Shown: positions 44,517-56,779 of the stretch, one piece after another
How positions within the stretch are numbered: the first letter of the stretch is position 1
Layout of the letters: each line of letters starts with the position of its first letter
Assembly (NCBI RefSeq): GCF_050003625.1
Contig: NC_134398.1
Span: forward strand, 26,443,211 to 26,507,210
Source of the DNA: Haematobia irritans
Lineage: Eukaryota > Arthropoda > Insecta > Diptera > Muscidae
DNA: 64,000 bases
Reading direction: 5' to 3'
Program-made: the position numbers and the translations under genes
Notes under the pieces: model-generated
What the model saw: only the letters and a program-made list of their open reading frames with translations
What the model was told of the DNA's origin: nothing
Database searches by the model: none

Positions 44517-45478
44517 CACCCCCACAAAAAATCGCTTCTGTAACATATACTCCCAAACATATTTTGCTTCAAGCATATACATTTTTGGGTATTGCCCAAA
44601 CATTTATATGTTTGATCTCTACCAATATATAATATGTTTGAAAGCATATTGGTCTAAACAATATATGTTTGGGTAGTCTAAGTTCCAAACATTTTGTATT
44701 TTTGCATCCAAATTCAATAATGTTGTCTTCCAAAAAACAATATGTTATTATGTGACCATATAATATGTTTGGAAGCATTTTGCACCCAAAAATATTATAT
44801 GGTTAAAAAAAAATTTCCCAAACAATATTGTGCTCAAAATTTTATTTATTTATTTATATATTTACAATCATAATGAATTATGAAAATAAACAGGTAACAT
44901 AGGTGCTAACAACATAGGTTTTCGACCTGAATGCTCAAAATTTGTATATTCCCCGACATCTTTCTCACTTCCACGAGATTTTTTAGTTCTTAGCACCTTT
45001 TTCTGTAATACAAACATTGTAAAAGAAATTATTCAATTTTATGATTTTTTTTATTTTAATTTTACCTTTTGCCGGGCGGGGATTCGAACAGCGGACCACA
45101 CAGTTTGTAAGGATCAAAGAAGTAGCTGATCAATTGCCCAAGGAAAAATAAAATGTTAATTTTGTAATAACAAGCAACAACCACCAACTTAATTCAATAT
45201 CGCTCCCTATTAAATAGCGCTCCAAGCTACTAAACAGATATATGTTTATAGGCTATTTCTAAATTAATATATGTTTGCATCCAAGCATATTATATTTACA
45301 AACATTTTATGTCCCAAACATAATATGTTCTAACATATTAACATATATGTCCCAAACATGTTATGCTAGTTTATGAGCATTATATGCTTGCACTCAAAAA
45401 TATTGTGTTTAAATATTTGTGTTCCAAACATATAATGTTTATAGCCAAACATATGAAAAACAGTCTTTTTCATCCGTG
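44517..45478 (+). mobile_element. CAC-ended TIR element, family K (copy K3), CG duplication
   Basis: 962 bp, CACCCCCACAAAAAATCGC ... GTCTTTTTCATCCGTG. CG on both sides (44515-44516, 45479-45480); F4 copies (e.g. 61158, reading 'atacgatatcaaaa') give the empty site. The tRNA-like segment is on the minus strand at about 45060-45150. It is close to K1 over its whole length. Confidence 0.82.
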
Positions 45479-45727
45479 CGATATCCAAAACTCCGCGCAA
45501 AAGCGCCGTCACTATTGAGAAGTTGTACCACGCCAAGTTACTACAAAAAGTATCGCACGAGTCCAATTATTAGGTGCCTGTTTAGATAAATTTAGAACGA
45601 CGCCAATAAGAGCCCCTTCAAACTATCAGAAAAAGTACATTTTAAGATAGTTATAAAAGAATCATTGTGGTCAAGTAAAACGCGATTGTTTAGATGTTTA
45701 TCAATTTGATTAAACATTTATAAATAC

Positions 45728-46407
45728 TAGAGGTCTGCACAATTCCATTTGTAAATGCAGAGTACACGTGTACTTGCTAGATGAGTACATCTATTTGAGA
45801 GAGTCGCAAAAAAATGGGTACACATTTTAATGAACACCGAAAGCCAGGAGTAACTTCTTGTCGCTACTCTGATGTCATCACTACCAACAAACACATATTC
45901 CTCTTTCTCTCTTATTGAAGTGTACTCAGAGTGATCACGTCGAGTATGTTGCGAGAACAAAACTTCATAGAGTACACCATGTACCACGTGCAGTTTCAGA
46001 AATACAAGAAAACAGTTACTCTCCATAATATATGTTTTCGGATTGATATAAAGAACGGCAAACGTTAAGGTAAGTGTGTGACATATATAAATATATGAAA
46101 TATGTGACATACATACATATCTATGATTAATAATAATGGAAAGTTTTGCTTCACACATAACTGAGAAATACATGTGGTACCACGTGAAGTGAAGAGAATC
46201 CATGTTCTACTTTTTCTCAAGTACTTACATTTTTATTGTTCCTTTTTTTCGGAACACATATTGTTTCGGATAAGTACTTGGTGGTATTTGACAAGCAAGT
46301 GTTCTCTTCACTTCACTACTTGCGCTCTGAGAGAAAGACAGTGTATGTACTATATTCGACAGCGAATTGCATACATGTAGTGAAAAGTTATTCGATGCAG
46401 ACCTCTA
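45728..46407. mobile_element. hAT-type MITE, TSD ATAAATAC
   Basis: 680 bp with ends TAGAGGTCTGCA and TGCAGACCTCTA; ATAAATAC at 45720-45727 and 46408-46415. It contains several CACGTG-like palindromes (gtacacgtgtac at about 45762, ggtaccacgtg at about 46173). An open frame at 45727-46203 spans most of it but has no recognised domain and reads through the terminus, so I do not call a gene. Confidence 0.85.
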
Positions 46408-46498
46408 ATAAATACTTATAAATATAACATTTATACGACTATCACATCACATTTAATATAACTTTTTGCATTAATAAAAGAATGATGTTGAGTTATAT

Positions 46499-47071
46499 CC
46501 CAGCAAAAAAAGCATAGCCAAAAAAGTAATGAAAATGTTCTTTTTGGATCCGGAAGTGGTGCAAAATTGACGAAGAAGCGATGAATTTAACATGGGCTTG
46601 TCATAGGACGGAAGTCCTCCATTTCAACAGCCATTGCTCTGAATTTGCATCACTTGTTTAGGTGTGGTACGAATTCAATGTTTTGGATGTAAATTAAAAA
46701 ATTTTGTGATATTTTGTCAAATAAATAATTTTTATAATTTTTTATAATTTTTAATGGAATCTAGCGCTTGTCGGAAACGATTGACCTCAAATATTTTCAA
46801 AAATGCACAATTTTTTCAGATTGGATTTAGCATTTTTTTCGACGAAATTTAAATGATTTGTACCATTTTATTAATTCGTACTCTGTTTTTAACCTGTTTG
46901 TAACAAAAAAAGTTAAAATTACCCATTAAAAGTATGAAAAAACCAAGTTATAAAAAATTTAATTAAAAGAACTCCCTGGATAGTTAAAATAAAGAACATC
47001 ATTGGGAGTGCATCTTCTGGAAGTGCTTTTAAAGTAGTGCCTTTGGAAGAACTTCCTATTTTTTAGCTGGG
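46499..47071. mobile_element. TIR element with CCCAGC ends and AT duplication (family P)
   Basis: 573 bp, CCCAGCAAAAAAAGCATAGC ... CTATTTTTTAGCTGGG, flanked by AT (46497-46498, 47072-47073) inside an F4 copy. The interior matches 2045-2280. It shares CCCA ends and the AT duplication with the element at 4072. Confidence 0.7.
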
Positions 47072-47212
47072 ATGTAGCAAGTTACATGTTGCAGCGTCTA
47101 TCTGCCAGTTTTTTTTATTCTCGATGGAGGCAGTGAGTATGGAATAAAATCTGAAAAACTATCACTTTATTCCATTTGGAATTTTTATTTATTTAAATAA
47201 AAACAAGTAAGG

Positions 47213-48563
47213 AAAGTCTAAAGTCGGGCGGGGCCGACTATATTATACCCTGCACCACTTTGTAGATCTAAATTTTCGATACCATATCACATCCGTCAAA
47301 TGTGTTGGGTGCTATATACAAGGATTTGTCCCAAATACATACATTTAAATATCATTCGATTTGGACAGAATTTGATAGACTTTTACAAAATCTATAGACT
47401 CAAAATTTAAGTTGGCTAATGCACTAGGGTGGCACACAATTTTAGTAAAAAAAATATGGGAAACATTTAAATCTGAAGCAATTTTAAGGAAACTTCGCAA
47501 AAGTTTATTTATGATTTATCGCTCGATATATATGTATTACAAGTTTAGGAAAATTAGAGTCAGTTTTACAACTTTTCGACTAAGCAGTGGCGATTTTACA
47601 AGGAAAATGTTGGTATTTTGACCAGTTTTGTCGAAATCAGAAAAACATATATATGGGAGCTATATCTAAATCTGAACCGATTTCAACCAAATTTGGCAGG
47701 CATAGCTACAATGCTAATTCTACTCCATGTGCAAAATTTCAACTAAATCGGAGCAAAAAATTGGCCTCTGTGGTCATATGAGTGTAAATCGGGCGAAAGC
47801 TATATATGGGAGCTATACATAAACCTGAACCGATTTCAATCAAATTTGGCACGCATAGCTAGAATGCCAAATCTACTCCCTGTGCAAAATTTCAACCAAA
47901 TTGGGTCAAAAATCTAGCTTTTAGGACCATATTAGTCCATATCGGGCGAAAGATATATATGGGAGCTATATCTAAATCTGAACCGATTTCAATCAAATTT
48001 TGCACACTTGACTATACTACTAATTGTACTCCTAGTGCAAAATTTCAACCAAATTCGGCCAAAAATCTGGCTTCTGGGGCCATGTAAGTCCATATCGGGC
48101 GAAAGATATATATGGGAGCTATATCTAAATCTGAACCGATTTCAATTAAATTTTGCACACTTGACTATACGACTAAGTGTTATGTTAATACAAAATTTCA
48201 AGCAAATCGGTATAAAACTCTGGCTGCTGGGTTCATATTAGTGCATATCGGGCGAAAGATATATATGGGAGCTATATCTAAATCTGAATCGATTTCTTCC
48301 AAAATCAATAGGGATCTATTCTGAGCCAAAACACATACTTGTGCCAAATTTGAAGTCGATTGGACTAAAACTGCGACCTAGACTTTGATTACAAAAATGT
48401 GTTCACGGACAGACGGACAGACGGACATCGCTATATCGACTCAGGAACCCACCCTGAGCATTTTTGCCAAAGACACCATGTGTCTATCTCGTCTCCTTCT
48501 GGGTGTTGCAAACATATGCACTAACTTATAATACCCTGTTCCACAGTGTGGAGCAGGGTATAA
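47213..48563 (-). mobile_element. Helentron-like repeat, family B (copy B3), complete
   Basis: Hairpin end at the left (acaagtaaggaaagtctaaa from 47213), about five units of 150-165 bp, CGGACAGACGGACAGACGG (48406-48424), and far end 'ccctgttccacagtgtggagcagggtat', a clear terminal hairpin. Inserted in F4. Confidence 0.8.
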
Positions 48564-48615
48564 TAAAAATTAAATAATTAAGTGCTGAGAACTTTCAAAT
48601 GGAATAAAGTGATAG

Positions 48616-49394
48616 TTATACCCTGCGCCACACTGTGGAACAGGGTATTATAAGTTAGTGCATATGTTTGGAACACCCAGAAGGAGACGAGATAGACACA
48701 TGGTGTCTTTCGCAAAAATGCTCAGGGTGGGCTCCTGAGTCGATATAACCATGTCCGTCTGTCCGTGAACACATTTTTGTAATCAAAGTCTAGGTCTCAG
48801 TTTTATTCCAATCGACTTCAAATTTGGCACAAGTATGTGTTTTGGCTCAGAATAGAACCCTATTGATTTTGGAAGAAATCGGTTCAGATTTAGATATAGC
48901 TCCCATATACATATTTCGCCCGATATGGACTTATATGGCCCCAGAAGCCAGAGTTTCACTCTAATTTGCTTAAAATTTTGCACAAGAAGAATAATTAGTA
49001 CTATAGTCAAGTGTGCCAAATTTTATTGAAATCGGTTCAGATTTAGATATAGCTCCCATATATATCTTTCGCCCGATATGGACTAATACGGTCCCAGAAG
49101 CCAGAGTTTTACCCTAATTTGGTTGAATTTTTGCACTAGGAGTACAATTAGTAGTGTAGTCAAGTGTGCCAAATATTATTGAAATCGGTTCAGATTTAGA
49201 TATAGCTCCCATATATTTCGTTCGCCCGAATTACACTCATATGACGACAGTGGCCATTCTTTTATTCCGATTTAATTGAAATTTTGCACAGGGAGTAGAA
49301 TTAGCATTGTAGCTACGCGTGCCAAAGTTGGTTGAAATCGGTTCAGATTTAGATATATCTCCCATATAAAGCTTTCGCCCGATTTACACTCATA
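48616..49394 (+). mobile_element. Helentron-like repeat, family B (copy B4), cut off by a mariner
   Basis: Starts 'ttataccctgcgccacactg' and runs four units to 49394, where mariner H4 begins; sequence beyond H4 does not resume family B, so a deletion removed the rest. It is head-to-head with B3, with 52 bp between them. Confidence 0.75.
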
Positions 49395-50108
49395 ACAGGC
49401 TGGCTGATAAGTCCCCGGTCGCACACATAGATGGCGTCGCTAGTATTAAATGCATATTATTTTTATATAGTGCCAACCTTCAAATGATTCGTGTCTAAAT
49501 TTGATGTCTGTAAGTCAATTAGTTTGTGAGATAGAGCGTCTTTTGTGAAGCAACTTTTGTTATTGTGAAAAAATGGAAAAAAAGGAATTTCGTGTTTTGA
49601 TAAAATACTGTTTTCTGAAGGGAAAAAATACGGTGGAAGCAAAAACTTGGCTTGATAATGAGTTTCCGGACTCTGCCCCAGGGAAATCAACAATAATTGA
49701 TTTATATGCAAAATTCAAGCGTGGTGAAATGAGCACGGAGAACGGTGAACGCAGTGGACGCCCGAAAGTGGTGGTTACCGACGAAAATATCAAAAAAAAA
49801 AACACAAAATGATTTTGAATGACCGTAAAATGAAGTTGATCGAGATAGTAGAGGCCTTAAAGATATCAAAGAAACGCGTTGGTCATATCACCAAGACAAC
49901 GCACCGTGCCACAAGTCATTGAGAACGATGGCAAATATTCATGAATTGGCCTTCGAATTGCTTCCCCACCCACCGTATTCTCCAGATCTGACCCCAGCGA
50001 CTTTTTCTTGTTCTCAGACCTCAAAAGGATGCTCGCAGGGAAAAAATTTGGCTGCAATAAAGAGGTGATCGCCGAAACTGAGGCCTATTTTGAGGCAAAA
50101 CCGAAGGC
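49395..50108 (+). mobile_element. Himar1-like mariner, two large deletions (copy H4)
   Basis: Left end ACAGGCTGGCTGATAAG preceded by TA (49393-49394). The transposase starts at ATG 49573 and reads MEKKEFRVLIKYCFLKGK... in frame to about 49790, where the frame is lost in a run of A. At about 49890 the sequence jumps from the N-terminal domain to 'ccaagacaacgcaccg', losing roughly 550 bp with the first catalytic Asp. It ends at about 50108 ('aaaccgaag'), so the 3' terminus is missing. Confidence 0.9.
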
Positions 50109-50530
50109 TGATGTAAGAGAACAACATAATATATATTGTTAGTTGTCCAGAGCCGTTAAGGACTAAAAGAAAACAGAGTACTCGTTTATCCAGGACATCT
50201 CCAAAAATATGCAACACTGTCATCAGCTGTTTAAAAACAATCACAGAAAAGAAGTGAAATCTTGCATTTTGTAATGTATGAAATGCTCCAATTAGTAATA
50301 AATATTTACTACTGCGATTATTTATGACACTGTATCACTTTGAATTTCATGTTTTTCGATAAAATAGTCACAATAAATTGCTATTGTGAATCGAAGAAGT
50401 GTCACTTTATCCAAATACAATCTGGCAACATCGGCGCGACTTGCACTGATGAGATGTTCTGGATAGAACACCAGTGCAACAATGTTCTGGATAGCTCATA
50501 CAAATGTTGCATCCAGTGCTAAAAGAAAAC
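50109..50530. other. Unassigned sequence
   Basis: No gene or repeat is recognised; mixed composition with 'ccagtgcaacaatgttctgg' and a related 'gttgcatccagtgc' nearby. Confidence 0.3.
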
Positions 50531-50710
50531 AGCCCTTATCTTAAAATTCACTTTTTCTAATAATTTGAAGGCGCTCTTATTGGCGTCGTTTTAAATGTAT
50601 CTAAAAAGACATCTAATAATTGCACTCATTCGATACTTTTTTGTAGTAACTTGGCGTGGTACAACTTCTCAATAGTGACGACACTTTTGCGACGAGTTTT
50701 GGATATCGTA
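50530..50710 (-). repeat. F4 fragment
   Basis: 'cacttttttctaataatttgaa'-type block, 'acttggcgtggtacaacttc', 'gcgacgagttttggatatcg'. It is the right third of an F4 element, cut at 50710 next to the COPB2 promoter region. Confidence 0.6.
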
Positions 50711-50807
50711 AGTTAAGTCCGAAGGCATAATCGATACTACTGCATGTTTATGGGATCGATAACACATTTACCGATTATTTAGTCATCGATTATTTAGTCA
50801 TATTTAG

Positions 50808-50815
50808 TATCGATA
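50808..50815. promoter_or_regulatory. DRE-like TATCGATA upstream of COPB2
   Basis: A perfect TATCGATA palindrome 346 bp before the COPB2 start codon, with other atcgat motifs at about 50731, 50754 and 50785. In Drosophila TATCGATA is the DREF-bound element common at housekeeping promoters. The role here is inferred. Confidence 0.45.
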
Positions 50816-51160
50816 CGACACACTGTAAGATTCTTTACAAACACCGACATTCCATCCGGAATAACTGATAGTCTGTAAAGCGCATAATCTGCACGACGCA
50901 TTAGCAGTGACGAAGAAAGAATTCATTGAAAATCAGCGCCATCTATCTATCTATAACCAACATTAATGATGACGAACATGTTCGGCTACCGATTTGTTGG
51001 TGGGTATAAGTGGCCTTTCATTACTTTGACATTTCGATGACGTACAATTTTCCTGCTATGAACAAGTGAATTGTACAAATTATTTTTTCCTCTATTAATA
51101 AAGTGCATTAAATTAAAAGAAAATAAATTGCAATTGAGAGAAAAGTGATAAAGAACAATA

Positions 51161-54100
51161 ATGCCTTTGAAACTAGATATTAAACGTCGTTTAACGTCGC
51201 GTTCGGATCGTGTAAAGTGTGTCGACATACATCCAACCGAGCCATGGATGTTGTGTGCCCTATACAATGGCCACGTACACATCATGAATTATGAAAACCA
51301 ACAATTGGTTAAAGATTTTGAAGTATGCGATGTGCCTGTGCGCTCTGGAAGATTTGTGGCAAGAAAGAATTGGCTAATCACTGGTTCCGATGATATGCAG
51401 ATACGCGTTTTTAATTACAACACACTTGAAAAGGTTCATTCATTTGAAGCCCACTCGGACTACATCCGGTGTATTGCAGTACACCCAACACAGCCGCTAA
51501 TATTGACGAGTAGCGGTGAGTACAATAATACAATACGAAAAGATAAACAAATAAATGAGTATAGTAATACTGAAGGAGGGACCATAGTTGTGATGATGGA
51601 TATTTGTTGAAGTATAGACTGATAAGCGGTTGATGTTTTTTTCATCATGTTTTTAGTTGATAAAATCTATGTGTCTTGATGATGAAGATAGCTAGGGTGA
51701 TAACTATTAGAATGTTTTTTTTTACTTTATTCTAGAATGAATTAAAAAATTTATTGTGTGGCAATGATAATTTTTCAACGAATTTGTATAATTAAATATT
51801 TCTCTTAGCAGCCAATGCTACTTTTCTGTTTTTATCATACATTTACTGTATGATTAATATAAACAATAAATAAATAAATAATAAATATATCTAAATGTAT
51901 ATTCATGTGCGAATTTACCTATTTCAATTCATTCCGTATTATCGTGTTACTTATAATCCATATTTTTATCTATGTGTTCTCTTTGGCCATAATTGCATGT
52001 GCTCCGAAATTTGTTTCTCATATTTGTAAAAAAATCACACCTATTACTATTTCAAATATTCTTCCTATTTTATCTCCTTCGATTACATTACAGTAAATAT
52101 TAATTTGAATTTCCAATAGAAATCTCGACATTCCGGCCTAGTAGAATTGAATTTAAAACCGCCCATACTAAAATGTAGAGCTGTCTTCATTTGCATAATT
52201 GCTCGTTAAAAAAGTCGTCATGAAACGGTTCGCTGGAACTAAAATTAATTAATTTTTTTTTGCAGCAATGCCCTAATCTTGGCCATGAGCTTATTTGTTA
52301 ATTAATATCGAACCCTGAAATAACTGTGAATCCGTAGGGCAATTCTTCCACTTTTGTGGTAGTGAGTTGAATAGAGCACGATTACCCGAGGGACACTTTT
52401 TGTCGCATGATGCATGATAATAACAGCCCCTTTAGAATTGAGCCGAATGAACAATCCTGAACAATCTTAGATGTGCCAAATTGAAAGGTTTGCCACAGAA
52501 AGTTTTATTCTCACAAAAATATGGTCAGCATGTGGAACTGGAAAACAAGATGCACCAAGAAGATGCAATTTTTTGTTTTCTAGGGGCTTGTTATTTAGCG
52601 AGGTCATCTCATAATTATTTCTTCCTAATGCCAGCCCTTTAGAATTGAGCCGACTGTCGTGAACAATCTTAGATGTGCCAAATTGAAGGGTTTGCCACAG
52701 AAAGTTTTATTTTCACAAATATATGTTCAGCATGTGGAACTGGAAAACAAGATGCTCCAAGAAGATGCATTTTTTTGTTTTCTAGGGGCTTCTTCTTAGC
52801 GAGGTCATCTCATAATTATTTCTTCCTAATGTACAAGATGCATGTGGTTGTAATAGTGTGTAGCGTTTATAGTCAATTTAATTGTTACAGTACACAGAAA
52901 CAATTGCACGAAAATTTTTTCCCATTAAAGTCTTGAGTTTTAAAAAATATTTAATTAAAAATTTAGTGATTCAACAATTTTTTTAATTCAAACAAAAATA
53001 AATCACAAAAATTAATAGTATCAATTAAATTTTTAATTGACACTATCATTTCTGTGATTGAAGGAAGACATTTCAATTACTTTCATTTCATTTGTTTTTA
53101 TTTATTTAATCGAGCCCAGTAGGGCCATATATGATTAACAATTAACAATTAATTTCGTGTTTATAGACAAAACATATATTTTGTGCGTATAGATTTGCTA
53201 AATTTTGTCCAGATCAAGCAACTATGTAAGATGGAATGAATTAGTTGGTTGGTTGGTTTAAGAGGACAAGTCCTTGATTACAGATAGAGCACGCACCAAC
53301 TTTGCTGCTAATACGAGACATGAGGATGATCCATCCAAAGGAGTACTGGACTCCAGTCATAGTTTTGATATCAGCGTGTTGACAGTTACTGCTGTGTTAA
53401 TATCTTACCACAGAAAGGATTTCGTTTACCACTTGAAAATTGTCCAGGGTAGTGCTACAGAGGCAACTGTAGGAGTTTAGAGGACAGCGTTACAGGTTCT
53501 GTATAGTTTACCACCCAACAATTAACCTATAAGTAGTGGTTTCTATGACTGCTCCGTCGTCCGCCCTCATAATTAAGGACTCAACGTAAATCCTCATTGT
53601 TACATTTGGCTTTTCATTTATAGTGTTCTATATCTATACACATATTTTGAAACCTGAATATCCTTCAATATTCCAAATAATCATATTTTTATATTTCTTT
53701 TAGATGACATGCTTATCAAGCTATGGAACTGGGAGAAAATGTGGGCATGTCAACGTGTCTTTGAAGGTCATACCCATTATGTGATGCAAATCGTATTCAA
53801 TCCCAAAGATAACAATACATTTGCTTCAGCATCGTTGGATCGTACCGTTAAAGTTTGGCAATTGGGATCAAATTTTGCTAATTTTACCCTGGAAGGTCAT
53901 GAGAAAGGTGTCAATTGTGTTGACTATTATCATGGTGGCGATAAACCCTATCTAATTTCTGGTGCCGACGATCGTTTTGTAAAAATCTGGGACTATCAAA
54001 ATAAGACATGTGTACAAACATTGGAGGGACACGCTCAAAACATATCGGCTGTATGTTTCCATCCCGAATTACCAATAGTATTGACTGGTTCAGAAGATGG

Positions 54101-56272
54101 TACTGTACGTATATGGCATTCGGGTACTTACCGCTTGGAGACCTGTCTGAATTATGGTTATGAACGTGTATGGACAATTGCTTGTATGCGTGGCACAAAT
54201 AATGTAGCCTTGGGTTATGATGAAGGTTCAATAATAATTAAAGTTGGCAGAGAGGAACCGGCCATGTCTATGGATGTTATTGGAAGCAAAATAATTTGGG
54301 CTAAGCATTCAGAAATGCAACAGGTAAGCATCGTATTATTCTCTTTCGAATAAATCTAAATATATTGTATTATATACGTTTTAGGTGAATTTAAAAGCTT
54401 TGGCAGATGGCACAGAAATCAAGGATGGTGAGCGTTTACCCGTTGCGGTAAAAGATATGGGAGCTTGTGAAATTTATCCACAAACAATAGCACATAATCC
54501 CAACGGTCGTTTTGTTGTCGTATGTGGAGATGGAGAGTATATAATCTATACTTCCATGGCTTTGCGTAATAAAGCTTTTGGTTCGGCACAAGAATTTGTC
54601 TGGGCTTTGGAGAGCAATGAATATGCTATTCGAGAAAGCAGTGGAACCGTTCGGTTGTTCCGCAACTTCAAAGAACGAAAGAGCTTTACTCCAGAATACG
54701 GGGCGGAAAGCATCTACGGAGGGTATTTATTTGGTGTTAAGACTTCATCAGGCTTAGCCCTGTACGATTGGGAATCATTGACACTCGTGCGCCGTATTGA
54801 AGTACAGCCTAGACATGTATTCTGGAATGAGGCCGGTACTTTAGTGTGCCTGGCCACCGAAGAATCGTTTTTCATATTATCCGTTGACACAGGAGCAATA
54901 GTTACTGCATTGGAGACAAAACAGGATTTAGAAGATGATGGCATTGAGAGTGCATTTGATGTTTTGGGTAAGTGTATTTGACCAAATTTTATGAATTTTT
55001 TTTACCATGTAATTTTGCTTCTATTTAGGTGAAATTAACGAAATTGTCAAAACTGGACTTTGGGTCGGCGATTGCTTTATTTATACCAATTCCGTAAACC
55101 GAATAAACTACTATGTGGGCGGTGAAATTGTTACAATATCCCACTTGGATCGAACTATGTATTTGTTGGGATACGTTCCCAAAGACAATCGCCTTTATTT
55201 GGGTGATAAGGAACTAAATGTTATATCTTTCCAATTGCAACTTTCCGTTTTGGAATATCAAACAGCTGTAATGCGTCGTGATTTCGAGCGAGCAGATTTG
55301 GTTCTTCCAACTATCCCCAAAGAACATCGTACACGTGTAGCTCATTTCTTAGAAAAGCAGGGTTTCAAATCCCAAGCTTTGCAAGTATCAACCGATCCAG
55401 ATCATAAATTCGATTTAGCCCTACAAATTGGAGAGTTAGATATTGCCGTAAAACTGGCCCGTGAAGCAGAGAACCCCCAAAAGTGGTCTCAATTGGCTGA
55501 TGTGGCCTCGAGAAAGAATAATATGGCTTTAGTTAAGGAGTGCATGCAGAAGGCCAATGACTTCAGCGGTTTATTACTTTTGGCTACTGCTTCCGGCGAT
55601 GAAAAAATGCTACAGGACTTGGGAGAGAATGGATCAGCACAAGGAAGACATAATATTGCTTTCTTGTCGGCATTTTTACGCTCAGACGTTGAACGTTGCC
55701 TTGAAATATTGATAGAAACAAATCGCTTGCCAGAAGCGGCTTTCTTTGCCCGCACATACATTCCCAGTCAAATGTCACGTATTGTGGAACTTTGGCGTGA
55801 AGAATTGACCAAATTCAATGAGAAAGCTGGTCAATCATTGGCTGACCCAGCCAAATACGAAAATCTCTTTCCCGGTTTAGGCGATGCCTTGCAAGTCGAA
55901 GAATTCTTAAAACAAAAAGAAAAACAAAAGATGCCAGCTCATGCTGCATCATCTTTGCCGCTAAATATTGATCGCAACCCTTTGGAAGAAATGCATTTGG
56001 CTCAACAGAAAGGCATCTATGAGAGTAATGCCAAAGTAGGAGTTCAGGATTACAAGAAAAGCGATGATTATCCAGTATCATCGGTTTCAGGTGTAAGTGC
56101 TATCAAGAGTGCTCCAACAACGTCCTCTGCATTGCCTTCTTCAACAACAGTGCCACCTTCAACAGAAGACGATGATGATGATTTGGACTTAGAAATAGAA
56201 GGTATAACATTGGATGATAATATCGACACAACAGATGTTAATTTAGACGATGACTTCTTAAGTGATGATTAA
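51161..56272 (+). CDS. beta'COP: Coatomer subunit beta-prime (COPB2), 4 coding exons, complete, 933 aa
   Basis: Subunit of the COPI coat, which forms vesicles returning cargo from Golgi to ER; beta-prime binds dilysine signals through its N-terminal propeller and pairs with alpha-COP. Coding exons: 51161-51515, 53704-54323, 54385-54967, 55029-56272. All introns are GT-AG, with phases 1, 0 and 1. The start is the ATG after 'aacaata', beginning [20 protein letters not shown] as in the family. WD40 repeats end in LIKLW (W126), TVKVW (W170), FVKIW (W214) and TVRIW (W256). A second propeller and the coatomer WD-associated region follow (about 320-770), then a helical solenoid (YEIQTAV-like region, [18 protein letters not shown]) and a Ser/Pro-rich linker with a strongly acidic tail ([13 protein letters not shown]). 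Length fits the fly protein (about 914 aa). No breaks. Intron 1 (2.2 kb) contains a tandem repeat. Confidence 0.97.
51516..53703 (+). other. COPB2 intron 1, otherwise unique
   Basis: Apart from the tandem repeat it is AT-rich unique-looking sequence. A short frame at 53274-53480 has no supporting features. No transposon with readable ends is found, in contrast to the P450 introns. Confidence 0.5.
52425..52831. repeat. Tandem duplication (about 206-bp unit) in COPB2 intron 1
   Basis: 52425-52631 and 52632-52831 are about 95% alike: 'ccctttagaattgagccg', 'cttagatgtgccaaattgaa', 'agcatgtggaactggaaaac', 'gcgaggtcatctcataatta'. The second unit has small deletions. No TIRs. Confidence 0.85.
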
Positions 56273-56600
56273 TTTTTATTTTCCCATAATAATGAAATTT
56301 CCACTCCCCCTCCATTTCCTATTTTGTCAAATAATAAGGTCTAGGACCATATTCACAGTATATATTTGTGTACGTTTACATTCTATTTTCTGGAAAACCC
56401 ATCTCTTTCTGTACTATCGAACTGTTACTAAGAGACATCATATAATGTAGAGCAACACATCTCCTTTACATAGTTATTACATTTTTTAATAAGGGAGTCA
56501 TGTATATTGCAAACATTCTCTAATATGTTATATTCTTCAACCATGCGAAACTATTACTATAAACGAGAAATATGTAATTATTATTTTATTATAATAAATA
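56273..56600 (+). other. COPB2 3' UTR and likely poly(A) region
   Basis: AT-rich. Candidate polyadenylation signal AATAAA at about 56593 ('attataataaatatg'). Confidence 0.5.
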
Positions 56601-56779
56601 TGTCATTAAGCAAGTATTTGGTTAAATTAATGGACAACGAAGGTGGGATTTTAGTATTGCTGACTTGATTTAATTTATTACAAAATACTTGAGATACTAA
56701 AGAAAACTGTATTATCGGCATGCAAAAAATAATAGTACTACCGACAAAATATCGTTCACAGCGTCAATGTCTACCGTAT

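Larger units (their letters stand above)
44311..48615. mobile_element. F4 element nest (one F4 copy inverted into another, with further insertions)
   Basis: 44311-44448 is F4 in forward orientation ('gtgatggggaaagcgtatc', 'ccaagcgcaactagctta'). At 44449 a CCCTGCCAACATTTTGAATT terminus starts an inverted F4 copy, itself interrupted by family K (44517-45478), a hAT (45728-46407) and a CCCAGC-ended element (46499-47071). It continues to about 47190, where family B copy B3 is inserted (47213-48563). Forward F4 sequence resumes ('aagtgctgagaac', 'ggaataaagtgatagt') to 48615. No coding. Confidence 0.65.

Noticed and set aside
45727..46203. 158-aa open frame within the hAT-type MITE
   Set aside because: It has no recognisable domain, reads through the terminal repeat, and the element is too short to encode a hAT transposase.
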